DNA from: Perilla frutescens
Taxonomy: Eukaryota; Streptophyta; Magnoliopsida; Lamiales; Lamiaceae
Direction: 5' to 3'
Assembly: GCA_026008535.1 (NCBI GenBank)
Contig: BRKX01000002.1
Span: forward strand, 62,431,170-62,495,169
DNA: 64,000 bases
The position numbers and the translations under genes were made by a program. The notes below the pieces were generated by a model. It saw nothing but the letters and a program-made list of their open reading frames with translations, was not told the origin of the DNA and did not search any database. Shown piece after piece: positions 1-12,157 of the stretch; the stretch's first letter is position 1; each line of letters begins with the position of its first letter.

Positions 1-423
1 AACCAAGACTTTGACTAGGGTTAAATCTCCGTACACCAGGTTCCAGAACACACAGCTGTATTGCATTTACATCACTTTGCAGCCTGCGCTCTACACAGCT
101 TAATTTAATTCTCACTTTTACCCTTAGAAATTGTGGAATTAACAATTAGGCCCAATTCCAAATAGTTTTACTTTTGGATTTTTTAATTTTTTTTTTGGAA
201 AATCCTAGATATAATTTATCTATATTTTAACCCACGTTGATTTTTGAAATAATTACTCACAAGTGCTACAAATATTTTGACATCCACAATACTTAATTTA
301 AGATTTTACATGCTTAAACTGAAAATAAATTCATTTAATCATAAGTACTCGGTGAACAGGATCGTCTTAAATATTTAATGGCATGTGCTAATTATAAAAT
401 TTAGGGCTCTAATATTAAAAAAA
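1..423. other. AT-rich flank, nothing recognised
   Basis: Very AT-rich sequence with frequent stops in all frames. I see no coding, RNA or repeat signature. Confidence 0.5.
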
Positions 424-790
424 GGTTAATTATAGTTAAATACTCACACAATTTACGATTTAAACACAAACTTTCAAAGTTTGAAATTAAACCACAAACT
501 TGCATTTTTTATCTAAAGCAATCAAATGTAAATAAAAATAAAAAATTGTATATTCTTCACTTAGACATAACCTATATCACTTTGCGATGAGATAGAAAAT
601 ATTTTCCACATTATTTTGAAACGACATTATTCTTGTGCTACATCAGTTTCCGTTTATTGGAAAAAATTGAGGGTGTCTATTTTGTAAAAATAAAAATAAA
701 AACAAGGCTTGTGTTTTAATTGTAAATATTTAAAGTATGTATCTAAATTGTAAATTATGTCAAAGTTTGTGTATTTAATTATAACTAACC
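424..790. mobile_element. MITE-like foldback element
   Basis: The left end (GGTTAATTATAGTTAAATAC) recurs as an imperfect reverse complement at the right end (GTATTTAATTATAACTAACC). The inverted similarity continues inward for roughly 90 bases per arm, around a shared segment that reads AAACTTT and CACAAACTT. There is no coding capacity. This structure fits a non-autonomous DNA transposon. I could not define a target-site duplication because the left flank is a run of A. Confidence 0.55.
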
Positions 791-1738
791 CTAAAACACG
801 CCCTATTTTAATTTTAATAATAAATTTCAAAAAAATTGGCGTTTACAATTGTATTTTGACAAAAACAAAACCCCCCAAAAATTCAAATTACTTTATTAAA
901 TAATATGAGAGAGGGGAATTATATGTTTTTATTGATTATTAAAAGCATACATGAATTTCAAAATAAAAATAAAAACTAAAAATTGATCCTCTAAATTTAG
1001 GGCTTTTTGCAAGAGTCCACCTTGCAAACCCTATTCACTAGAACTATTGGTCAATATAAACTAAAATCATCATAAATAGATTCTAATTGATATTTTGTTG
1101 AGATTTCTTTACAGAAAACACACAATTAATCCCATATATTATTTTTTAATACACAAACTTGTGTAAAATCGTTTTACGAGTTTGACCTATAAGACGGGTC
1201 AGAATTTAGATTCAAACTCATATTCTTTAATATATTTATAATTTGTACACGTTTGGTTGTGTTGTGATCTGGATCGTAACTTGTTTACGAATTTTAACGT
1301 GCAAAATAGCTTCACACGAGATTTTCACATTATTAAATAATAATGCGTGGTGAATTAAATTGCATTTTAGTCTTTAAATTTTGAATTCTGTTCTCACACC
1401 TTCCATCCGGCTCAAAATCCAGACATAAAAAGGGACGATGATATATAATATTCCGTCCTAATATTGGCAATTATTATTCTATATACCAGTAGTAAATCAA
1501 AATTATAATTATTTTACAATATAGAAGGTTTTTATTCCCTCGTTGTTGAATTTTCTTCTTGCTATTTATTTCATCTTACCATTAAATAAAGTTAAAAAAT
1601 ACTACAGCTATCGATTTATCCGAGCTATAAATACATAGTTTTTCAACTGAGAAATAATCGATTTCATCAAGGTTATAATAATCCTCAATTTCTCTCTTTT
1701 CTTTTATGAATTTGTTTCAAGTCTAAAGGCTTACTAAT
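791..1738. other. AT-rich intergenic DNA
   Basis: No open frame longer than chance and no repeat structure that I can support. Confidence 0.4.
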
Positions 1739-2122
1739 TGGGGAAATTACACTTTTATACCTACAGTTTTAGCATTTTTTTCAAGTATAATTCACTTTGT
1801 CTAAACTAAGAAAATATTACCCAATTTTCAAAAAATTTACAAATCTAATATTTGATCAAATTTCTGGTCAGAAAACTCTACATAATTAATTGTATTTTAA
1901 TATTTTTATTTCCCCAATAATGTAAACAAATCATCCAATCAAAAAATCTTAAAATACATTCAATTACATGCGATTTTCGGGCAATAAAATTAATCAAATG
2001 TTTAATTTGTAATTTTTTTAAAAAGTTAGTATCACTTCGTGAATTTTGAAAAAGCGTGCTATTTTTTTTTAAAAAAAAAACCTAAAATGTGCATATGAAG
2101 GCGTAATTTGCCCGCTTACTAA
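1739..2122. mobile_element. Foldback (MITE-like) element
   Basis: The two halves are imperfect reverse complements. The left arm runs GGGGAAATTACACTTTTATA with TTTTAGCATTTTTTT further in. The right arm, read on the minus strand, gives GGGCAAATTACGCCTTCATA followed by a similar TTTTAGG and T-run segment. Arms are about 190 bases, so the whole element could form a hairpin. Noncoding. Confidence 0.5.
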
Positions 2123-3791
2123 TTTCCTTCCCAAATAAAAAGTCCAACGGTAGCCCATCATCTCATTTAAATGGGCGGAATTCTCGGGTTAGCCCACCCA
2201 TATTGCAGGTTCAGCCCACCTACAACTTTCATAAGCCCAATTTTCCAACCAAGGCAAATTGTTTGAGAGATAAAAGAAATGAGGGATATGTGGGCTCCCA
2301 AATATTATGGTTCTATTTTTAGGGTGTGAAGGATATAATTGTCTAAAATGAAAAAAAAAATTGGTATAAAGAATACTTTCTAAAACTTGTGTAGAAAAAA
2401 TTAAAAAGTTTGACACTTTCACATCTTTTTTTAAGTTGGTTATAGCATATTACAAAATAATGTTACTTGGGATTTATAATTTGAGAAAATTTATAAAAAC
2501 TTATGTCAAACCATTGTTGGCTCATATCTAGAACACTTTGTATTTCACACATAATTGTTTGGATGTATGAACCCAGTTCAAGTTGCATATCTGAGTTTGA
2601 TGATTGTTTGATGGATTTGGATCCATCAGATGGTCTAACAAAAGACTACCTTGAGAAAATTTAACTATCATGTTATGTTATCTTAATATGAGAAAAAGTA
2701 ATTTTTTTGAAATGAAATGTTATGATATTAATAATTAAAGAATAATGAAGAACATATTTTTATAAAATTGATCGGACTAGTGATTGAATGGAGCTGTGTT
2801 ATCATCAATCCATAAGAGCAAATGTAGTAATGTTGTGTATTAGTAATATTCTCCAGCTTTATAAGAGTGATTGGGTGGAGTTGGATCCTAATTCTCCCTC
2901 GAAAAAGTAAAAGCTTTGTTCCATAACGTGCACACACGTGTGGAGGAAAGATAGAAATAAAATGATATTGATATCCACCAATGCAATTTAACGAACTCTA
3001 TACTAATATATGGTGACAAAGCAATATGTGCTTTCTTAAATAGATGGTTTAATAAAAAAGGAGAAAGAAGAAACAAAACGCGTTACATTTATTGCGTGAG
3101 AGAGAGAGAGAGAGAGAGAGAGAGTTAAGGTTAGCAGTCCAGCACCACCCACTTCCGGTAGCAGTAGTCCCACACCTCACCACACCAATTATTACTTACT
3201 ACGCCACATGCAAAATGTGGATACACATTACATTCACATCACTCTCATCCCCACTCCCTAAAATATCCTACTCTACATATACACACATTCTTTTACAGAA
3301 CTACTCTTAAATCCGAAATAACTAAACCTAACACTCCTTTTGTTTTGTTAGTTGGGAGAAGAGTATCGGTTAACCTCCAATCCCAAATATCTTCTTTTCC
3401 ACAAAAAAATAAATCAAATATTGATCTCTTCTATAGTTCTATTATATAATTAGCCACAATTTATACAAAAATGAAACCATACATCGACAACATGTAATTA
3501 ATATTACTCTTTTTTTCAATACACACACATAAGTCTTATATTAGCCTGCAATGTAAGATGAAGGTCTAGATGATAGATGATAATCTAAAGTTGGCAGTAA
3601 ATACAGATAGGTAGCCCTGTCTGGTAAGAGACACATTTTTTCACAGGATAAATAATATTACACAACACTTCGGGATTGATACAATATATTGGTAAAATTC
3701 ATAGAATTTAAAGATCCACAGCCCAGAATGCAAAGCTATTAGTAGAGAGTTTAGAGTTTATTAGCTACGTAAGAAAATATCTGAGAAGCAG
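2123..3791. other. Intergenic DNA downstream of the JAZ gene, with a (GA)n tract
   Basis: AT-rich. It contains several AGCCCA/GGCCCA-like words around 2190-2245 and a pure (GA) microsatellite of about 13 units at 3098-3123. The last 200-250 bases before 3791 are probably the 3' untranslated region of the minus-strand JAZ gene. Translated frames through the GA tract are artefacts. Confidence 0.45.
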
Positions 3792-5093
3792 TCAGTCATC
3801 CTTGCTGACAGAGAGGGAACTGGAGCAGATCCCGGAAGTAGAAGAGAATCCAAAATCATTCGACTCCGGTGTTTTACAATCACCTGATGCCTTCTTGCCC
3901 TGGTTGTATGGTGCTGCACTCATCACCCTTCAAATATAATTTCAACGACCGTGTTAATGTTCCCACTCGCTCAAAACATTCACCGTTAATTTAAACACAG
4001 TCCGTTCAAGAAGAGAAATGCAAAAAATAGAAGCAACACAATTTTGCCCAAAAAATTGCGCATGAACATACCCCTTTTCAAAAAAGAAGAAAAAGGAAGA
4101 ACATCAATACATTGATAAATAACACTCAGCACATGCATAGATTTTTTTCTGTAGGAGAAGTAAAATATCAAAATACCTCTCCTTACGCTTCTCCAAAAAT
4201 CGAGCCAGAGATGCTTTCCGAGCCTGTGGAACAGCTGCGAAAAGAACACCATCTTTTAGGTTTTAAGTAATGAGCAATAGTGCACTGACCGTCACAAAGT
4301 AACAGTCTAATAAGTTGATTGGTGCTCCAAACCTCAAGACTACCATAAACTAAAAGGAGTAAATATAATATTTCACATATTGTATAATAAGATGTGGTAC
4401 TTAACTAGACAAGAACCATCATTTAACTTCTAACATGTCCAATCAAATGAAAAAAATATAAATAAAGGCAGAAATATGCTTCCCAAAATGATGATAATAA
4501 TATGAAGACAAGTTGGAAAATAGAACTTCAGAAATGGAAATGACTTTGTAAAATGAATCATTGAGCAATTGGTGGAGCAATAGTAAAGTTCAGGTTTAAC
4601 CAAAGCTGTTAACACGGTGTTACACAACATAAACGGAAAAATTCATTTGCCAAATTTAAATGCTATACCTGATGACATAATAGCAGATGCAGCAACACAT
4701 CCGATTGATGACATCCCTCTAGGAGGCTCAGTATTGTTAACTAGGGCGTTTGGCATGCCAGTGGTCTTAGATACCTTGATGTCATCATTGTTAGCACCTG
4801 GAACACCAGACTGATCGATGGGGTGAGAAGAAACGGACATAGGGCTCGGGAGTCCAGAACCTGGTGGGGTATTCATGGACTGGTTAACCAATGGCTGATC
4901 TGCTGCTGGGTGTTTGGATGCAGGTGCTTGCATGTGAAGTTTCGATTGAGTCATCTTAGATTGAACATACACATTTCCAGCCAAAAGCATGATCGCCTGA
5001 GCCTGGATAACGGAAAGGAAAATTATTTAATATAAAGCAGAGCATAGGAATAAAACAAAAACAAAAGTTTATGTCACATACGCACATGCGCGC

Positions 5094-5162
<69 letters not shown>

Positions 5163-6847
5163 CTTCTCAGGGGAAATGTCAGCAAAGACATTCACTGTTC
5201 CACCATAAAAAATAGTCAACTGAGCCGAAGCATTGGAAGCCTTAGAACTGACCCTATAAAAAACCAAAGAATAGAGAAAACAAAGTTCTAAAATCAGGCG
5301 CATTTATATCACAACACATCATCTCTTAATTAGAAGGCTTTAGGTTATACAGATGTGCATTTAATAACATAACCAGATTACAATAGATAGCGTGCATGCA
5401 AATATCAGTCAAGACGGAAGCTCACCATTGTTCAGTTGTTCCAGCCATAGTGGCAGCTGAAGGAAGATTTGAATGAGGAACTGCATGAGTATTTCCTCCA
5501 AGAAATTGTTGCTTCATGGAAAACGGATGCATAGGATATGCCGGCTGCCCATTATGTTGCGTAGATCAGATGTTAATCTAATAAATGAAGGGTTTTATTT
5601 CCATATATAACTTATTTACTCTTTGTTGCATAGATCAGAATATCAGATGTTAATTTATAAATGCTGGTGTTTCCATACATAACTTATTTTCTCTTCATTG
5701 CACAGATCATTTGTTAATTTAATAAATGCTAGTGTTTTCATACATAATTTATTTGCTTTTAAGATGCCGAAAAAAACATTCAGGAGATAAGATTCAACTA
5801 TGTTCATTTGCCCAAATATGTTTTAACCAGATTCAACTATATATCCAAGAGATGTAATGTAAGAAGATCAGATTTTACCTTCGATGGCTTCTCATCTTGT
5901 TTGCACCTCAAAGACATAAACTGAGAGAGGGCAGACACCTTGTTTGATAATGGCCAAGGAACGCTGGAGCTCCTTGCAAATCCTTTGGATCAAGAATTTT
6001 TGCAAACAAAAACCATGTCAGAAAGCACCTCACAGGATAATAAGCTCCAAAAGAAGCGGCACATTAGAGTCTCTCCAAAAATTTAAGTCATTCAACCTTA
6101 AACATGTTCAAGCCACAGCCATGCTTAAAGGTATTTATGTTCTAAGTACTACTTATGATCAAATTTGTTTGTTGTAAACTGTATTTTGAAAAAGTGGTTC
6201 ATACACAATTAAACTCAAAACTTAAGATAAGACCACCAATCGGAACAGTTATCAAGAACAAAATCAGATTCATACTCTTCATCTCTCTCATGGTTTATTA
6301 CATGAAAAAATTAGGTAGCTGAACTGAAATTTGGTCAACTCAGAACGCTTGGTTCAGATCTCACGCTAACTGGAAACGAACAACAACCTTCAAACATTTT
6401 AATAGATCAACACAATTCTAAGGAAAAGATATGAATCAAAAGTGATATGATCTAATCTCACAGACGTCACGGCAAAACTCGATCACGACAGTAATTACTC
6501 GTTCTACCTCGTACTGACAAAAGCATAAAGCTCATTAACCTCGTACTCACAACTCATAAACACCAAATGTACCCCCCCCAAAAAAACCACTATCCACCGT
6601 CAAAATTTAATTTGAACACAGAAACAAAAGTACACAGAATACAGCAGGGAAACTAACTAACAACCAAATCGAACAAAAAAGTTGAAATTTTTCATGAGTA
6701 AAGCATGAATTTCAGCGTAAAATAAACAGAATTTCGGTAAAGCAAAAGCAAGAAAGAGAAATGACCCGAATCTTCGGAGGCGCCCTCAACGAACTCTTCC
6801 TTAACAGCAGAGTCCCTAGGGTTCAACCCCATGAAATCTCTCTCCAT
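3792..6847 (-). CDS. TIFY6B: JAZ/TIFY jasmonate-signalling repressor, JAZ3 (TIFY6B) type; seven exons
   Basis: Family role: nuclear repressor that binds MYC-type factors and, with jasmonoyl-isoleucine, the F-box receptor COI1. I infer seven exons, complement of 6847-6766, 5982-5879, 5544-5426, 5253-5163, 5002-4669, 4234-4177 and 3927-3792, all with GT/AG ends. They join in frame into 307 codons plus a TGA stop. Exon 1 begins MERDFMGLN, the usual JAZ3/4/9 N terminus. Exon 2 holds a conserved segment containing NKVSAL. The TIFY motif (TIFYGG, about residues 115-120) ends exon 4 at SPEK, and exon 5 continues AQAIMLLAGN. Exon 6 encodes the Jas motif (PQARKASLARFLEKRKE). Exon 7 supplies VMSAAPY and a Ser-rich tail. 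No EAR motif is evident, so repression probably needs NINJA binding to TIFY. The exon 3 boundary (5544) is the least certain. Arabidopsis JAZ3 is somewhat longer. Confidence 0.93.
4178..4234 (-). other. Jas motif exon preceding the conserved Jas intron
   Basis: This exon encodes the N-terminal 20 residues of the Jas motif. The intron after it (4176-3928) separates these from the C-terminal VMSAAPY part. The position of this intron is conserved in plant JAZ genes, and its retention is known to give dominant, jasmonate-stable repressors. Here retention would read about 23 intron-encoded residues before a stop near 4105, so the same splice variant is possible. Confidence 0.8.
5099..5161. repeat. 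(GA)31 microsatellite at a JAZ splice donor
   Basis: An uninterrupted GA run of about 31 units, (CT)n on the coding strand. It abuts the 5' splice site of the intron after the TIFY exon: the exon ends SPEK at 5163 and the intron starts GTTCTCTCT at 5162. To its left are short CA and CG runs (5079-5097). Confidence 0.95.
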
Positions 6848-7150
6848 ATCTCAGAATTCCAAAATAAAAATAAAAATAAGAGGTGTCAGCAGTTGAAGAA
6901 ACGAACAGAATTGAAAGAAATTTGTGAAGGGACAAAGGCAGATACCAAATATTTCTGCGCAACAAAATAGCAGTTGAGAATTCACATATGCGAAAAATCC
7001 CCTTTAAGAAAGGCCAAACAAGAGGTGAATGGTTCAAAGTTGCAACTGCAGGAAATAGCACCAAAGAGAAAGGAGAGCTTTATTTATTTCGCAGTTGTAG
7101 TAGTGGGTGCATTCTCATACCGTATTCTCTCTCTATTTATGTGTTTTTCA
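6848..7150 (-). promoter_or_regulatory. Probable 5' UTR and core promoter of the JAZ gene
   Basis: Upstream of the ATG at 6845-6847 there is noncoding sequence, and a TATA-like ATAAATA on the minus strand at 7134-7140. This suggests transcription starts near 7100, giving a 5' leader of about 250 bases if unspliced. I saw no perfect CACGTG box in the proximal region. Confidence 0.45.
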
Positions 7151-7324
7151 TGCTCCCCTATTTTTCTAGCCTTTTTTTTTACACTTTGACATAATTTCTC
7201 TCTTTTTTTTTTATCATTTTTATGTTAGTTAGATTATACGGATTCGAAGATTCATCTTTTTTATACCCAAGATCGGCTAATTGAGAATTGAGAAAAAACA
7301 AAACTATAATTACATCTGAATTGC

Positions 7325-7358
<34 letters not shown>

Positions 7359-7380
7359 CGCGCGCGCGCGCGCGCGGGGG
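7325..7380. repeat. Compound (CT)n(CA)n(CG)n microsatellite
   Basis: A CT run passes into CA, then about nine CG steps, then a short G run. The CA/CG part is strictly alternating purine-pyrimidine. It lies about 200-250 bases upstream of the predicted JAZ transcription start. Confidence 0.95.
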
Positions 7381-7541
7381 GTTAGGTTTGTTCATTAAAT
7401 GCTTTGTTTAATGTAAAAAGTTCAATTCTTTACAATATACAATTAATAAACTAAAATTACGTATTTATTGATTTGCAGTTCTAAACGGTATTACTTGTAT
7501 ACAGAATTTTAAAGCATGTCTAAAAAGAGCTCAAAATTAAC

Positions 7542-8436
7542 TTTTAGAGCATCCCCAACAATGGTCTCCAAACTCTATTTTAGAGCAAAAAAATGAAAAA
7601 ACTCACTCCAAGAGATACTCTATATGCTACTCTAAAATAGAGATAGAGATTTTTGGCTCTATTAACAGAGATCAACTTAGAGGAGCTGTACTACTACTGT
7701 TCATCCTTTTTTTTTAATATATGTAAATATGTTATTATGTTCCCTTTTTATTTTTTATTCTTTTTGTAAATTGATATAGGATTGTTGATTTTTGTTTTGG
7801 TTTGTTTTTTTGCTAATTTATATGTTCACTTTTTTTTTCTTTTTTTTGTTAATTTATATGATTTAAATATATATATATAAATATACAAATATATATATAT
7901 ATATATTAATCTTATACTTTAATTTATTTCTTCCTTAAAAATATTGACATAAAAAATTGTATATCAAAACAAAATGAAATCAAAATAAAATGACATTTAA
8001 TAAGATTACATAATAAAACTACTAGACATAAAAAGAAAGAAAATACAAAGCATTAAAAATACAAATAAAGCATTAAAAATTATTCTAATTCAGATTTTTA
8101 GAAAAAAATAGTATGTAATTTGTGTTTTTTTTTTGTGCTGCAATTTTATTATGTTTTTTTTCTATGTTGTAATATTATAGTTTGTAATTTTTTTTTTTGC
8201 AATATTAGTATGTAATTTTGTTCGTTGCAATATTATTATGAAATGTTTCCATGTTTTATTATTATTTTTTTAAGAAATTTTAAAAGTTATTTTTGTTGGG
8301 AAAATCTTGATTAAAATAAATATATAAAGAAGAATATTATGGAATATTCCTTTTTAGAGTATAATTTAGAGTAAACTATTAGAGATGAAGTGAAGACCAT
8401 GTTGTATAATAGAGATAGAGGTGCTATAAAATAAAG
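7542..8436. mobile_element. MITE or non-autonomous DNA transposon
   Basis: The left end reads CTTTTAGAGCATCCCCAACA followed by ATGGTCTCCA. The right end on the minus strand reads TTTTATAGCACC, then ACAACATGGTCTTCA, with an insertion between the two blocks. Terminal words of the GAGCATCCCCAACA type are widespread in plant MITEs. The interior is AT-rich with several T runs and has no reading frame. Confidence 0.55.
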
Positions 8437-8437
8437 T

Positions 8438-8595
8438 GGAGATGACCTTACTATTTTCAGTCATTGGTATTATTATTTTGAGAAAAATGTTCTTTTTTTT
8501 TACTCACACACCCGACCTGGAGATGACCTTATTATTTTCAGTCATTGGTATTATTATTTTGAGAAAAATGTTCTTTTTTTTACTCACACACCCGG
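8438..8595. repeat. Tandem duplication of an ~79-bp unit
   Basis: Two nearly identical copies (about 8438-8517 and 8518-8595), each starting TGGAGATGACCTTA and ending TTTACTCACACACCCG. Each unit joins the MITE's right edge to the 3' tail of the neighbouring SINE, so the duplication followed those insertions. Open frames across it are incidental. Confidence 0.85.
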
Positions 8596-8672
8596 CATGT
8601 GGTATTGAGGAGATTCGAACTCGTTATCTTTGGTCTCCAATTAACCTCACTCCACCACTAGGTCATCCCCAC
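8581..8672 (-). mobile_element. tRNA-derived SINE copy
   Basis: Read on the minus strand it begins GATGACCTAGTGGTGGAGTG, which resembles a tRNA box A. It then contains GAGTTCGAATCTC, matching box B, and a conserved tail CAATACCAC...GGGTGTGTGAGTA ending in an A run. Related copies lie at 15864, 54510 and 62694. Confidence 0.7.
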
Positions 8673-8754
8673 TAGGACGAGAAAAATGTTTTTTATATTA
8701 TATAAGATAGAGAGAGATGTAAATTTAGATAGTGAAAGATATTTAAATAAGAGA

Positions 8755-9172
8755 AGCACTTGTGTGCACTAGGTGCACCGTTAGGTGCATTGATCGGGTC
8801 AATGTGTTGACCGGTCAACGTCGGAAAACGTGCGTTCACCCGGTCAACTCCAAAAAAAATGCTTCAAAATCAGTATCAATTGTAACACTAAAAAGTATCA
8901 CTCAAAAGCTCAAAAATATCACATGTATCCTTAAAAGTATTAGCCAAATTAAATAAATAAATAAAAACCCTCAAAATCAATATCAACCGTAATACTAAAA
9001 ATTATCACTCAAAATTAAAAAAGTATCATCTGTATCTTAAAAAGTATCACCTATTTTACCATTTATTTTTGTGGGTTGACCGAGTCAACACGCGTTGACC
9101 CGCGTTTGACCCGGTCAAAACGCGTTGACCGTCTGATATAAGCTTATATACATCCAGTGCACGTAAGTTTTT
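8755..9172. mobile_element. MITE with GTGCACT termini
   Basis: The left end ACTTGTGTGCACTAGGTG matches the minus-strand right end ACTTACGTGCACTGGATG. Just inside each end are GC-rich blocks rich in GGTTGACC/GGTCAAC words (8790-8850, 9070-9130). The core contains degenerate repeats of AAGTATCACTCAAA. A fragment of the same core occurs near 19180-19255. Noncoding. Confidence 0.6.
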
Positions 9173-10027
9173 GCCTTAAATAATCAATTAATTATTTAAA
9201 AGATTAAAATTATCAATTCAAGATTTAAAAGATAAAAAAATTATCGATTCAAGATCTCAAATTATGTATTTCGATTCTTTTTTATTTTTAAATCATAAAA
9301 ATAATTAAAAAAATAATCAAAATATATTATTTTTTAGATTTTTGATTGATAATTTTCGATTTAAATTCTGAATTGATAATTTTCATCTTTTCATTAAAAA
9401 ATAGGTTATCTTTCCGAATCTGAAACGATAAAACTTGAAGACAAAAAATAAAGTTTCGATTTAAGTTCTCAAAGTATTTTTACGTTATTTCCTATAATTC
9501 TTCGCATGTTTGGCTAAAGCTTGTAACTCATAATTAACTTTTAACGCTTATAAGTCTTTAAAAAAATCTCTTTTTTTTTAAAAAAAAGGGTTATAAGCCA
9601 GAAGTCAAAATTCAAAAGTGTTTCACAATCCGTTTTTTCTTTAGAAGATACTAGTATTTCTCCTGTGCGATGCACAAATAATTATTATTTTTTAAAATTT
9701 GTTATTATGATTATTTTTATTTTTATATGGTGTGTTTAATTTTTAAAAATTAATAACATGATATGCACATGCGTTAATTAATTAGACAAGAAAATCAATT
9801 TTGTATAATTATAACAAACAAAAAGAAAATTAAATTTTAGAAACTAAATGAAAATCCATGATAGAAAGATCGAATTGAAATATTTCCAACATAACGAATT
9901 TATAAATAACAATGTATAATTATCTACGATTATAGAACATTTGGTTTCTTTGAATATATGACATGTATAAAAAATTTAATTATTTAATTATTTTAAAGGA
10001 TGAAATTGAAATAGAAAAAAATAACAA

Positions 10028-10072
<45 letters not shown>

Positions 10073-10310
10073 GTGCAATATAAATGAAAGCTATTTTTTA
10101 AGCAACAAACGTAGAGTATTACAAATCATCCATCTATGCATAAAAAAATAAAATTTAAAATTCTACAAATCTCAAATTTCCAAATAAAAATAATAATAAA
10201 TAAAATTGTAAAAATTTGTTAAAATATAACGGTTGTAATCTAAATTGTCGTGGAAAATAAATAATAATAATAATAATAATAAAGAAAGTTTACAACAATA
10301 AATGTTAATA
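9173..10310. other. AT-rich intergenic DNA
   Basis: AT-rich with an (ATT)n microsatellite at about 10026-10070 and a short (AAT)n near 10260-10285. A Helitron-like terminal word on the minus strand (GTGCATCGCACAGG followed by ACTAGT) lies at 9648-9680. No gene seen. Confidence 0.45.
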
Positions 10311-10466
10311 CTGTTGTCTATTAATTAGAAACTGTTGTCTCAGGCAAAATGTGTAATAGACAACGATTTACATCAAAACTGTTGTTTATTATTCAAAAAC
10401 TGTTGTGTAAGACAAAATGTGTAATAGACAACGCTTTACACCAGAACTGTTGTCTATCACACGATT
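10311..10466. repeat. Short tandem repeat with ACTGTTGT words
   Basis: Two imperfect units of about 70-80 bases share CTGTTGT and CAAAATGTGTAATAGACAAC. ACTGTTGTCTAT and its complement ATAGACAAC recur, giving inverted symmetry. The function is unknown and it may be the remnant of a DNA transposon. Confidence 0.6.
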
Positions 10467-12157
10467 TTGCCTTAATATATATATAGATAGATAGATAATC
10501 TTACCGTTGTTAATTTCTTAAAATCTAAAAAAGAAATTAGAATGGTTTGACAACTTATTTCAAAATATCCTTGAAATGGTAAATTCTATTATGGGTGAAG
10601 ACTCAATGCACACTCCCTTTTAAAATTAATTGAAACAATTATCGATTAACTGAAACGAAACAATGTCATAAACAAAATAAATTAAATATGTTGCCACGAC
10701 TAAATACATGATATAATAAAACTACATTAAACAAATTTTACAATTATGTAATAATGTCAATTTATATTATGTAAAATTAACAATTATTTAGTGAGAACAC
10801 ATTTTATTCGTTTAGTTTATGAAATTATTTCATCTAAGTTAATTGGTAATTATTTAATAACAATATTTCATTTAATTTAAGAAGAGATGCCAATTGAGTA
10901 CAACATAATGGAATTTACCGAAATACGTTTAGATTTTAGAAGATGTAAGATATTGTCCACTCAATTAATCACGGAATCTGATGTAGGAGGGAGATACAGT
11001 TACCGACTAACAGGTTATGTCGGTAGATGACCATGTGTGATATATTTCAAGAAATTTTTAGTCGTGAAGTGAGACCACGCCACCCTTTAATGAGGTAACC
11101 AGATTTAACCCTGAATACACTATCTCTCTCTCCACTATATCGATACCTTACACTTATATCCCTAAAGTCAAGTGCGAAATATATTGTTTACATATATATA
11201 TTGATCGAAATTCGTACCATGCATTATATTTGATAAATAATCATATTATAGATATTAATTTTTAAGTATTTAAGCAATAATATATACGTGGTAAGATTTT
11301 TCAGCAATTGATGATGATTGGACTAACCGGTGGTAGTTCCATGTCAAATATGAAAAAAAAACATTTTACACGTCAAATATAAAATATTCTAATTTTCACA
11401 AAACATATGAAAATAATTATCATTTACAAAATGACAAAAAAATCTGAGGAAATCGAGAAAGTTAATTGAAGAACATGAGAACGCATATCACAGAAACCAA
11501 TTCACAGTGAAATCGAGAGAGACTTATTTCCAAGCTTTATTACATTTAGCAAAACTGAAAATCAAGAACAATTTCTGAATATATAAATAAATGGGAAATA
11601 CATGAAGCAAGTGGTCCAAATATGATTAAATACAAAGATTGAGTTATCTAAGACTCAAACTTTAATTTGGAGACAAATAAATAAATAAATGTAACGGTAG
11701 AAAGTATATTGCTACAAACTACAAAGTCTACCGCTCATTAGGTGAGCGAGAACCCAGAAATTGCTATTGGAAGGAATTTTGATGATAATGCGATTTTTTT
11801 GCGATTACTTACTTTTTAAGTATTTTAGGTGTGAAAATTTTGGTAGATTTGAGAGGCAAAAAGAGTAATGTATTTATGAGCAGGTCACTCGTGAGATGGT
11901 CCCAAATCTTTTTTATTTATTTATTTTTTTAATTTTTTTCTAAAAATATATATATTCTAAAATAGAATTATTTAGCCATAAAATTGAATCGTTGGCGGCT
12001 TGCGCGGTGCACTCCTCCAACATTAACGCACATGCTTGTTCTGTTGTTCACCACTTTCACTTTTTTTGAAATAAATATAAATTAAATCATCGACAAAGCG
12101 TGCCATGCCCTTGACGGGCACTCAATAATGCATCATAATTCATGCATGGGCAATACA
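10467..12157. other. Intergenic DNA without recognised features
   Basis: AT-rich. There are no long frames and no repeat relation to the rest of the window that I can support. Confidence 0.4.

Noticed and set aside
3092..3310. Frame starting with Arg-Glu repeats
   Set aside because: Translation of a (GA)n microsatellite followed by non-coding sequence.
4956..5303. Long frame with Leu-Ser repeats across the GA tract
   Set aside because: It is the TIFY exon read through its 3' donor into a microsatellite; correct splicing joins SPEK to AQAIMLL instead.
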